The translations under genes were made by a program, and so were the position numbers. DNA of 33,088 nucleotides from Bacteroidia bacterium (GTDB lineage Bacteria > Bacteroidota > Bacteroidia > Bacteroidales > Bacteroidaceae), in assembly GCA_009929715.1 (NCBI GenBank), contig RZZX01000021.1, positions 1 to 33,088 of the forward strand, given 5' to 3'. Under the pieces are notes generated by a model that saw nothing but the letters and a program-made list of their open reading frames with translations, was not told the DNA's origin and searched no databases. This document shows, piece by piece, positions 15,719 to 23,063 of this stretch. Every line of letters starts with the position of its first letter. Within the stretch, counting starts at the first letter, position 1.

Positions 15719-17017
15719 ATGACACAACAAAAAAAACAATGGGGTGCTATCGTCATCATGATTGCCCTTTTTGCAATGATTGCCTTTGTAACAAACCTTT
15801 GCTCACCGATGTCTATTATCGTTAAAAACCAATTCGGTGCGTCTAACGTATTGGCTCAAATTGGAAACTACGGTAACTTTATCGCGTATTTGCTAATGGG
15901 TATCCCATCGGGTATGCTTATTAAAAAATATGGCTATAAGAAGACAGCTTTATTGGCTCTTTTAGTGGGTATTCTCGGAATCCTTGTACAGTGGATGAGT
16001 GGCTGGGGAAGCATTCAAAGTTTTGGCGTTTACTTGGTGGGCGCATTTATTGCAGGTTTCTGCATGTGTATGCTTAATGCCGTGGTTAATCCGATGCTTA
16101 ACATGCTCGGTGGCGGTGGCAACAAAGGTAACCAGCTTATCCAAATCGGAGGAGTCTTTAACTCAACTGCTGCTGTAGCTGTTTATATTATCATGGGAGC
16201 ACTCATTGGCGATGCTGCAAAAGCAACCATCTCTGATGCGACTCCGGCTCTTTTCATCGCTTTGGGTATTTTCATCGTAGCTTTCTTGGTGATCTTCTTC
16301 ACTAAAATAGAGGAACCTGCACAAGCGATTGAAGTGAAAAAACAAGAAAAAGATCGCTACAGTGCTTTCTCATTCCGCCACTTCAACTTGGGTATTCTTG
16401 CTATCTTCCTTTACATGGGATTAGAGGTAGGTACTCCTACTTATATTTTACAATACCTTTCATCAGCTCCTGATGCGGCTACTCCGGGTCTGGGCATGGA
16501 TGCCGGCATTGTAGGTCTTATCGTAGCCGTTTACTGGTTGATGATGCTTGTTGGACGTTTCGTTGGTGGTGCTATCGGTGGAAAGGTTTCAAGCCGCACC
16601 ATGATCACAGTGACAGCGACTGCAAGCGTTCTGTTGGTGGCTTTCGGTATGCTTGCTCCAACTGATGTCATCGTAAGCGTTCCGGGTGTAGACTGGGCTA
16701 ACCTACAACTGATTTGGGCCGAAGTACCGGTGGGCATTTTCGCCTTTATCTTGGTAGGTCTTTGTACATCTGTTATGTGGGGAGGTATTTTCAACATGGC
16801 TACTGAAGGATTGGGTAAATATACCGCTATTGCTTCGGGTGCATTTATGACAATGGTCTTTGGTTGTGCGGTAATGGTGGCGCTTCAAGCATTTGTAGCC
16901 GACCTTACTGGTTCATTCCTAACAAGCTACATCGTTGTTATTTGCTGTGCTGCATACATTCTCTTCTACGCATTAGTGGGTAGCAAAAATGTCAATAAAG
17001 ACATTCCTGTAGAGTAA
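15719..17017 (+). CDS. Glucose/galactose MFS transporter (FucP/GluP family)
   Basis: The 432-residue protein has about twelve hydrophobic membrane segments and the features of the FucP/GluP branch of the major facilitator superfamily: NYGNFIAYLLMGIPSGML (early), LLKKYGYKK-like loop (MLIKKYGYKKTA), GAFIAGFCMCMLNAVVNPML, and NLGILAIFLYMGLEVGTPTY at the start of the second half. Members carry glucose, galactose or fucose with protons across the inner membrane. Its place between galM and galK makes galactose (and glucose) the likely cargo. No terminator separates it from its neighbours, so it should be co-transcribed. Confidence 0.92.
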   Translation: MTQQKKQWGAIVIMIALFAMIAFVTNLCSPMSIIVKNQFGASNVLAQIGNYGNFIAYLLMGIPSGMLIKKYGYKKTALLALLVGILGILVQWMSGWGSIQSFGVYLVGAFIAGFCMCMLNAVVNPMLNMLGGGGNKGNQLIQIGGVFNSTAAVAVYIIMGALIGDAAKATISDATPALFIALGIFIVAFLVIFFTKIEEPAQAIEVKKQEKDRYSAFSFRHFNLGILAIFLYMGLEVGTPTYILQYLSSAPDAATPGLGMDAGIVGLIVAVYWLMMLVGRFVGGAIGGKVSSRTMITVTATASVLLVAFGMLAPTDVIVSVPGVDWANLQLIWAEVPVGIFAFILVGLCTSVMWGGIFNMATEGLGKYTAIASGAFMTMVFGCAVMVALQAFVADLTGSFLTSYIVVICCAAYILFYALVGSKNVNKDIPVE

Positions 17018-17053
17018 AACACAAAACATCATACACTTAAATTTAGAAATATC

Positions 17054-18208
17054 ATGGATATAGAACACGTAAGAAGTCGCTTTATCAAGCATTTTGATGG
17101 CACTACCGGATCGGTCTATGCCTCACCTGGTCGCATTAACCTCATCGGCGAACATACCGACTATAATGGCGGATTTGTTTTCCCGGGTGCTGTAGATAAA
17201 GGGATGATTGCAGAAATTAAACCGAACGGAACCAACTTAGTGAGAGCTTACTCTATCGACTTGAAGGATTATGTGGAGTTTGGTCTGAATGAAGAGGATG
17301 CACCGCACGCTAGCTGGGCAAGATATATCTTCGGCGTTTGCCGCGAGATGATGAAACGTGGTGTAGAGGTTAAGGGCTTCGACACGGCTTTCTCTGGCGA
17401 TGTGCCATTGGGTGCAGGAATATCTTCATCGGCTGCGCTAGAGAGCACCTACGCCTTTGCTTTAAACGAGCTTTTCGGCGAAGGTAAGATCGATAAGTTC
17501 GAATTGGCTAAAGTGGGACAGGCTACGGAACACAACTATTGTGGGGTGAAATGTGGTATCATGGACCAGTTTGCATCGGTGTTCGGTAAAGCTGGGCACT
17601 TGATTCGTTTGGACTGTCGGTCATTGGAGTTCGAGTATTTCCCATTCGATCCGCAAGGGTATCGATTGGTTTTGATTGACTCGGTAGTGAAGCATGAATT
17701 GGCTTCTTCGGCATACAATAAGCGTCGCCAAAGCTGCGAAACAGCGGTCGAAGCGATCAAGAAGAATCATCCGCACGTGGAGTTCTTGAGAGATTGCACC
17801 ATGGAGATGCTTCAAGAGGCGAAAGCGGAAATTAACGCTGAGGATTTTATGCGTGCCGAATATGTGATTGAGGAGATTCAACGCGTACTCGATGTGTGTG
17901 AGGCTTTGGAAAAGGCTGATTACGAAACCGTGGGACAGAAGATGTATGAAACGCATCATGGCATGAGTAAATTATATGAGGTGAGCTGCGAGGAATTAGA
18001 TTTCTTGAACGACTGCGCTAAAGAGTGCGGCGTGACTGGCTCGCGTGTCATGGGCGGAGGCTTTGGCGGTTGTACCATCAACTTGGTGAAAGAGGAGCTG
18101 TATGACAACTTCATCCAGAAAACAACTGAAGCGTTCAAAGCTAAATTTGGCAAAGAGCCAAAGGTTTACGATGTGGTCATCGGTGATGGCTCTCGCAAAC
18201 TCGTGTAA
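17054..18208 (+). CDS. galK: Galactokinase
   Basis: GalK phosphorylates alpha-D-galactose to galactose-1-phosphate with ATP, the first committed Leloir step. The 384-residue GHMP kinase shows the galactokinase signature GRINLIGEHTDYNGG (26-40), the ATP loop PLGAGISSSAALE (118-130), CGIMDQ with the catalytic base D171, and GSRVMGGGFGGC near the C-terminus. All key residues are present. It ends the galM, transporter, galK operon and is followed by a strong terminator. galT and galE, needed to complete the pathway, are not in this window. Confidence 0.97.
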   Translation: MDIEHVRSRFIKHFDGTTGSVYASPGRINLIGEHTDYNGGFVFPGAVDKGMIAEIKPNGTNLVRAYSIDLKDYVEFGLNEEDAPHASWARYIFGVCREMMKRGVEVKGFDTAFSGDVPLGAGISSSAALESTYAFALNELFGEGKIDKFELAKVGQATEHNYCGVKCGIMDQFASVFGKAGHLIRLDCRSLEFEYFPFDPQGYRLVLIDSVVKHELASSAYNKRRQSCETAVEAIKKNHPHVEFLRDCTMEMLQEAKAEINAEDFMRAEYVIEEIQRVLDVCEALEKADYETVGQKMYETHHGMSKLYEVSCEELDFLNDCAKECGVTGSRVMGGGFGGCTINLVKEELYDNFIQKTTEAFKAKFGKEPKVYDVVIGDGSRKLV

Positions 18209-18221
18209 TGACCCGTACTTA

Positions 18222-18239
18222 AGAGTCTAAACAGACTCT
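18222..18239 (+). other. Short hairpin just after galK
   Basis: AGAGTCT (18222-18228) and AGACTCT (18233-18239) form a perfect 7-bp stem with a 4-base loop, 14 bases past the galK stop. No T run follows; it may protect the mRNA 3' end or pause polymerase before the main terminator. Confidence 0.5.
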
Positions 18240-18249
18240 GTATAAACAT

Positions 18250-18299
18250 AAACTTGCCCGAAAATACGGTTATCGTATCTCTCGGGCAAGTTTCTTTTT
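18250..18299 (+). terminator. Main terminator of the galactose operon
   Basis: Twelve-base perfect arms (18250-18261 and 18282-18293) with an inner 5-bp stem (18264-18268 with 18274-18278), followed by CTTTTT. This is a long, GC-containing rho-independent terminator for galK. Confidence 0.92.
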
Positions 18300-18335
18300 G
18301 ACCCCCTAAAAAGAGGCTTACGATGCTTGCACTGA

Positions 18336-18467
18336 AACGGACCGCTCCGTTGAGTGAAAGGGACCGCTCCCTTTAGACAAACGGACCGCTCCCTTTGGGT
18401 TAACGGAGCGCTCGTATTGGACAAACGGACCGCTCGTATTGAAAGAAACGAGCGGTCTGTTTTTAGG
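18336..18467. repeat. 22-bp degenerate tandem repeat array
   Basis: Six consecutive 22-base units start at 18336, 18358, 18380, 18402, 18424 and 18446. Units 1-5 share the core ACGGACCGCTC, with changes in units 2 (GGGACC) and 4 (GGAGCG). The core GGACCGCTC recurs at 18339, 18361, 18383, 18405 and 18427, exactly 22 apart. Several units fold on themselves; unit 2 gives a 7-bp stem AAAGGGA/TCCCTTT with loop CCGC. Unit 6 carries the core in inverted form. The array lies between the convergent galK and GH3 genes. It is not CRISPR, since no spacers separate the units. Confidence 0.9.
18424..18464 (+). terminator. Terminator-like hairpin made by the last two repeat units
   Basis: Arms 18424-18438 and 18448-18462 pair over 15 positions (one G-T pair) around a 9-base loop, followed by five T (18460-18464). 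It could back up the galK terminator. It arises because the sixth unit is inverted relative to the fifth. Confidence 0.65.
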
Positions 18468-18555
18468 AATCAACAGGCCGTTCGTTTTCAAATGTTATCA
18501 GTAACGGTCACTTATCAAAGCAACCTCATGTCAGTTTCTCTTCTCTATCGGGGTG

Positions 18556-20904
18556 TTACAACCGAAAGGAGCCTTCCAAACGAATGTCATTAGAAGAGGC
18601 GCCAATCATCACCTTAAATTCACCAGGCTCTACAGTCCACTTCATCTCATCATTATATAAGCCTAGTTCATCACACCCAAGGACGAAAGTGACTTGCCGA
18701 CTCTCTCCTGCTTTCAAAGTAAGCCGCTGAAATGCTTTCAACTGTATGGGAGGCGTCGACACAGAGGCCACCATATCGCGTATGTAGAGTTGGATCACCT
18801 CATCGCCATCGCGTGTGCCTTGATTAGTCACGGTGCAAGTGATGCGTTGTAAAGCACCTTGATCACGATCGGCTGATAGCTTCAGGTCGGAATAGGCAAA
18901 TTTAGTATAGCTCAAACCGTAGCCGAAGGCATAAAGCGGTTGCCCTTCACCTTCCACATAGGCACGCTGTGAACCTTGGGCGTAGAACACGGGCAACTGC
19001 CCGACGCTGCGAGGAACAGAGACTGGCAAACGGCCCGCAGGGTTGTAATCGCCAAACAGCACATCGGCTATAGCGGCTCCTCCCTGCTCACCGGGATACC
19101 AAGCAGCCAACAAAGCGTCTGCCGATTCAGAGGCCAAATTCATATTCAACGGACGTCCTTGAATGTGAATCACAACCAATGGTTTACCTGTTGCCTTCAC
19201 CGCCTTGAGCAAACGCTCTTGATCGCCCAAGAGATGAAGCGTACTTCGGTCGTACCCTTCGCCACACTCCATATCAGAGAGGATCTGATCGGCCTCTGTA
19301 GAGACCGTTGCCGCACCGGTAGCAATGTACTTCGTCTTAAAATCGCGCGCACTCGATCCACCAAGCACCAAGACAACAGCATCCGATGCCTGAGCTGCTT
19401 CGACCGCTGCCGGAATATCGCTCTGCGTGGTGTCACGGATAGCACACCCTTTCACGTAACGCACCTCCGTCGACGAGGATACGGCACGACGAATACCGTC
19501 TAGCACCGTTACAATCTCTGCTCGCTCCTGAGGAGCTGTGTAATCGCCCAGCTGATTATAGATCATATCGGCATTAGGACCAATAACTGCCAAACAACCG
19601 ATTGATTTATTCAAAGGTAATACACCGCCGTTCTTCAACAGCACGATGCTCTGACGTGCTGCCTCACGAGCCAAAGCTTTATGTGACGGATTACGAACGA
19701 TCCGACGCGCTTGTTCGACCGATACATAGGGGTTTTCGAACAGCCCCATGCGAAACTTGAGACGCAACACATGACGCACTGCCCGATCTAAATCGGCCAT
19801 CGTAACCAATCCCTCACCCAACGCCTGAACCAGGTTGTTGCCATAAGCATTCCCTCCCAAGTCCATGTCGACTCCGGCCTTCAACGCCAAAGAGGCTCCC
19901 TCTTTGACCGATCCGGCCACATGATGGGCTTGTGAAATTCCCTCCACACTGCCTAAATCAGAATAGAAAAAGCCCTGAAAACCCCAACGCTTACGCGCAA
20001 TGGAGTCGATCAGAAAACGGTTCGAAGTACATGGCACGCCATCGATCGAATTGTAAGAGGTCATGATGGTAGCCGCTCCAGCTTCAATAGCCTTCTTGAA
20101 AGGGGCTAGATAGTCCGAAAAGAGCTGACGAGTTCCCACATTGGCTCGCTCACCATTGTGCCCGCCTTCAGGAATGCCATAAGCAGTAAAGTGTTTCAAC
20201 GTAGAGAAAAGATGCTTACCATCGTTGGCCGACTCCCCTTGCATCCCTTTCATAAAAGAGACACCCAACGTGGATGTCAGAACGGGGTCTTCACCAAAGG
20301 TCTCTTCCATACGCGACCAGCGTGGTTCGCGAGCAATGTCTAGCACTGGACCATAACCGATATTGGCTCCTTGCGAACGAGCTTCTAAAGCTATCGCCTC
20401 GCCTACGCGGTGAAGCAACGATTCATTCCAAGTAGCAGCTTGTCCCAAAGAGGTAGGGAATACGGTAGCCCCTATCGCCATGTGCCCATGTGGACACTCC
20501 TCGGCAAACAAGACGGGAATCCCTAAACGAGTCTGCTCAACGGCAAACTTCTGTAACGCATTCAACGCCTTGGCTGCCAACTCCGGATTCAACCCCGTTT
20601 CAAGAGTTTTCTGAGTCCATGGATCGGCCCGAAGAACAGCCCAAAAAGAGCCCAAAGGTCTTTGCCGCATCCGCTCTTTGTAGAGTTCGGATGGTACAAC
20701 GCCCTTATGGGTCTTAGTGTACATCTCCCACCCTAGTGGACAGCACAACTGCCCCACTTTCTCGTCGATGGTCATCCGCCTTATTAAATCAGTTATTCGC
20801 TCTTCTATCGGGGCATCTGCCACCTTGTACAACGGCTTTTGTGCGCTTACACTTCCTGTTAAAAGAAGCATAAACGCCAGTGTTTTCCAATACTTTTTCC
20901 TCAT
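18556..20904 (-). CDS. Glycoside hydrolase family 3, beta-glucosidase type, exported
   Basis: GH3 enzymes release terminal beta-linked sugars (glucose or xylose) with retention. The 782-residue protein has a signal peptide ending SVSA-QKP (cut near residue 21), the N-terminal barrel with GYGPVLDIAREPRWSR, ETFGEDP and LKHFTAYG, and the nucleophile Asp in FYSDLGSVEGI (D316). The alpha/beta sandwich carries GEGYDR, the likely acid/base region. A C-terminal fibronectin-like domain starts near VTNQGTRDGDEVIQLYI. SDL instead of the more usual SDW or SDH leaves the substrate open (glucoside or xyloside). Its ATG overlaps the GH29 stop by one base (TAATG), so the two enzymes are translationally coupled. 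Confidence 0.94.
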   Translation of the reverse strand: MRKKYWKTLAFMLLLTGSVSAQKPLYKVADAPIEERITDLIRRMTIDEKVGQLCCPLGWEMYTKTHKGVVPSELYKERMRQRPLGSFWAVLRADPWTQKTLETGLNPELAAKALNALQKFAVEQTRLGIPVLFAEECPHGHMAIGATVFPTSLGQAATWNESLLHRVGEAIALEARSQGANIGYGPVLDIAREPRWSRMEETFGEDPVLTSTLGVSFMKGMQGESANDGKHLFSTLKHFTAYGIPEGGHNGERANVGTRQLFSDYLAPFKKAIEAGAATIMTSYNSIDGVPCTSNRFLIDSIARKRWGFQGFFYSDLGSVEGISQAHHVAGSVKEGASLALKAGVDMDLGGNAYGNNLVQALGEGLVTMADLDRAVRHVLRLKFRMGLFENPYVSVEQARRIVRNPSHKALAREAARQSIVLLKNGGVLPLNKSIGCLAVIGPNADMIYNQLGDYTAPQERAEIVTVLDGIRRAVSSSTEVRYVKGCAIRDTTQSDIPAAVEAAQASDAVVLVLGGSSARDFKTKYIATGAATVSTEADQILSDMECGEGYDRSTLHLLGDQERLLKAVKATGKPLVVIHIQGRPLNMNLASESADALLAAWYPGEQGGAAIADVLFGDYNPAGRLPVSVPRSVGQLPVFYAQGSQRAYVEGEGQPLYAFGYGLSYTKFAYSDLKLSADRDQGALQRITCTVTNQGTRDGDEVIQLYIRDMVASVSTPPIQLKAFQRLTLKAGESRQVTFVLGCDELGLYNDEMKWTVEPGEFKVMIGASSNDIRLEGSFRL

Positions 20905-22283
20905 TATTTCTTTAAATTAAAACTCAATGCAAGTGATTCGTGTTTGATGTTTTGAGGTAACCGAACCTCTACCACATCGTCCTTAACGGTATATTTTAAG
21001 CGTTTGTTTCCTTTAAGTAAAGTCATCTTTCCAGTTGGAATATTCCCTTTCCAACGGATCACCTCAGGCAGTTTTTCTCCATCGGCCACGGTGTAGATGG
21101 CGTAAAGTGTTTTCCCGTTCTTATCGGCTGTAAACCACGTTGGCCCATCCTGATAAATCGGGGTTGTGCGGGTGCTGTAAATTGCTTTTCCATAATTTTT
21201 TAGCCACTCACCGATAACGTGTAGTCGCTCTTCAACGGCTGTTTCGATGGTTCCTTGTGGTGTAGGACCTACGCCCAGCAGTAAGGCACCACCTTTGGCG
21301 GTAATTTCGGCCAACATATTAATGACTTTCGCGGGCGATTTAAAAGGGGCATTAGGTACCCATCCCCAGTCGTTGCTGAGTGTGATGCAGCTCTCCCACG
21401 GATGATTTAGTTGGGTTTCGGGGATTCCTCTTTCGGGTGTTTGATAGTTTTCATTCTTCCCGCGAATGCTTCGGTCTACCACGATCAATCCCGGTTGTGC
21501 TTGTCGTGAGCGTTCCACGATCTCATCGATTTTAATATCTTGTCGTGGAGCAGCCACCCATCCGCCATCGAGCCAAAGAATATCGAAAGCACCATAGCCG
21601 GTCATCAGCTCATTAATCTGATTGCTCGTAAAATCTTGATACTTCTTCCACCAGTCGGGATGACGCTCTATCTTATAGTTCACATTCCGGTCTGGCGTAG
21701 CAAAATTGGGGTTCCAATAGTACTCATAATGCCAATCGGGTTTAGAGAAGTAACACCCAATCATGAAGTCTTTCTGTCTGAAGGCATCGAACACGTGGCG
21801 CGCCACATCCTTGCGAGGGTTGTTACGGAATCCCTGTTTGGCAATAGAGAAATCGGTATATTTGCTATCGAACAGGCAGAAGCCGTCGTGATGTTTAGTG
21901 GTGAAGATCATGTATTTCATACCGGCATCTTTCATGATATCGGCCCACTTTTCTGGGGCAAATTGGGTAGGATTTAAAGAGTCTTTTAACCCGAAGTACC
22001 ACTGTTTGTAGGCTTCGTAACTCAGGTCTTTCTTCCTCGAAATCCAGTCGACATCTTCGGAACAGATGGACCACGATTCTACAATGCCGGGAACGGAATA
22101 AAGCCCCCAATGAAAGAGTACTCCAAATTTCAGGTCTTGCCACGCATCGAGTTTCTTAAGCACGGCTTTATCGGTGGGGTATTCATAACCGTCGGAACGT
22201 TCGTGAACGAAACCTTGTACTTCTTGGGCACTCAGGCCTAAGGAACATGCAACTAGGCATGAAAGAAGAAATAGTGTTTTCAT
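20904..22283 (-). CDS. Alpha-L-fucosidase, GH29, exported
   Basis: The 459-residue enzyme would remove terminal alpha-L-fucose with retention of configuration. A signal peptide ends near GLSAQEV (about residue 19-20). The barrel shows KFGVLFHWGLYSVPG, YMIFTTKHHDGFCLFDS, VGCYFS-like IGCYFSKPDWHYE, and FDILWLDGGW with the nucleophile near D239; a beta-sandwich follows (after about 380). The ATG at 22283 starts a clean signal peptide, so the TTG at 22292 was rejected. The gene follows the small exported protein by 41 bases; a near-match -7 box (GACATTTG, 22304-22311, minus strand) might add expression. It is coupled to the GH3 gene. Confidence 0.94.
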   Translation of the reverse strand: MKTLFLLSCLVACSLGLSAQEVQGFVHERSDGYEYPTDKAVLKKLDAWQDLKFGVLFHWGLYSVPGIVESWSICSEDVDWISRKKDLSYEAYKQWYFGLKDSLNPTQFAPEKWADIMKDAGMKYMIFTTKHHDGFCLFDSKYTDFSIAKQGFRNNPRKDVARHVFDAFRQKDFMIGCYFSKPDWHYEYYWNPNFATPDRNVNYKIERHPDWWKKYQDFTSNQINELMTGYGAFDILWLDGGWVAAPRQDIKIDEIVERSRQAQPGLIVVDRSIRGKNENYQTPERGIPETQLNHPWESCITLSNDWGWVPNAPFKSPAKVINMLAEITAKGGALLLGVGPTPQGTIETAVEERLHVIGEWLKNYGKAIYSTRTTPIYQDGPTWFTADKNGKTLYAIYTVADGEKLPEVIRWKGNIPTGKMTLLKGNKRLKYTVKDDVVEVRLPQNIKHESLALSFNLKK

Positions 22284-22324
22284 TATATACAATAGTTAAC
22301 ATTCAAATGTCTAAATATCTTTTA

Positions 22325-22966
22325 TTAATTAGAGCATTTCATTATTGTATTATAAAGCTCTTTAACATGATCTATATTTTTAAAATCTACATGCCGATTA
22401 TGAATATAATGCAATATCTCTTCTTTTTTTTCAGGAAAACATTTTAAAAATGTTTTTTTATTTTTAAATTTATAGACTTTACCATTTATAAAAAACCTGT
22501 ATTCACTCTTATTTATGACATTGTACACATCTAAACTTTGATTTTCATATACACCATTAGTCCAATAGCTTGTATTAATCATTTCTACTTTTCCTTGCGT
22601 AACTTGTCCATAAGCGCCTTTTCTCCCACGCATTTGTTTACCTAAAGACCATTTAACAAAAAAAGGATATAATGAACCTTTCATATATTCTAAGAAATTA
22701 TCCTCCATAGGAATAAATAAACGATTATTTATATAAACCGTATCTATTTTTTCTAATCCAGATAATAACATCTGCTGGTTATTATAAACATATAGCATCT
22801 GCTCATTTGCCGCATCATAATTAAGTAAGGCATTTACCTTAGCCGCATTTTTCATCAAAACCATTCCAGAAATAAATTCTTTAAATAGAAAAACACGAGG
22901 CTTCTGAGCACATAAGCGAATAGCTATAATTCCCAATAACAAAAAGATAATAATTCGTTTTTTCAT
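22325..22966 (-). CDS. Exported protein of unknown function behind SusCD
   Basis: The 213-residue product begins MKKRIIIFLLLGIIAIRLCAQ, a signal peptide cut before KPRVF (the Cys is not in a good lipobox). The mature part is beta-rich and basic: FKEFISGMVLMKNAAKVNALLNYD, then DTVYINNRLFIP, RGRKGAYGQVTQ, and INTSYWTNGVYENQSLDVY. It ends in a helical FLKCFPEKKEEILHYI segment. I recall similar small periplasmic proteins right after SusD in other Bacteroides loci, but know of no function. The ATG at 22966 was chosen because it starts the signal peptide. The DNA is extremely AT-rich (8 G/C in 22441-22500). A terminator-like hairpin and a -7 box separate it from susD. Confidence 0.85.
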   Translation of the reverse strand: MKKRIIIFLLLGIIAIRLCAQKPRVFLFKEFISGMVLMKNAAKVNALLNYDAANEQMLYVYNNQQMLLSGLEKIDTVYINNRLFIPMEDNFLEYMKGSLYPFFVKWSLGKQMRGRKGAYGQVTQGKVEMINTSYWTNGVYENQSLDVYNVINKSEYRFFINGKVYKFKNKKTFLKCFPEKKEEILHYIHNRHVDFKNIDHVKELYNTIMKCSN

Positions 22967-22988
22967 GCATGTGATTATAAAAAGTATA

Positions 22989-22996
22989 CAAATATA
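22989..22996 (-). promoter_or_regulatory. -7 box upstream of the small exported protein
   Basis: TATATTTG on the minus strand matches TAnnTTTG, 22 bases before the ATG at 22966. No -33 element is found at the right distance. The gene may thus have its own promoter inside the locus, though AT-rich DNA gives such matches by chance. Confidence 0.4.
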
Positions 22997-23034
22997 TAAA
23001 AAATAAAGAGAGGCTGTATAGTACAACCTCTCTT
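22997..23034 (-). terminator. Terminator or attenuator after susD
   Basis: Arms 23006-23018 and 23022-23034 pair over 13 positions with one mismatch around a 3-base loop, and on the minus strand are followed by TATTTTTTA. It lies 29 bases after the SusD stop, and would lower readthrough into the three downstream genes relative to SusC/SusD. Confidence 0.75.
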
Positions 23035-23063
23035 ATTTAGAATATTTTTAACTATTAATCATG

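Noticed and set aside
18336..18467. CRISPR array
   Set aside because: Units follow each other without spacers and vary among themselves; no cas gene is present.
18227..18593. Two small frames across the 22-bp repeats (plus 18354-18593 and minus 18227-18424)
   Set aside because: Period 22 is not a multiple of three, so the repeat shifts frame at every unit; composition is arginine-rich and artefactual, and no promoter or start context supports them.
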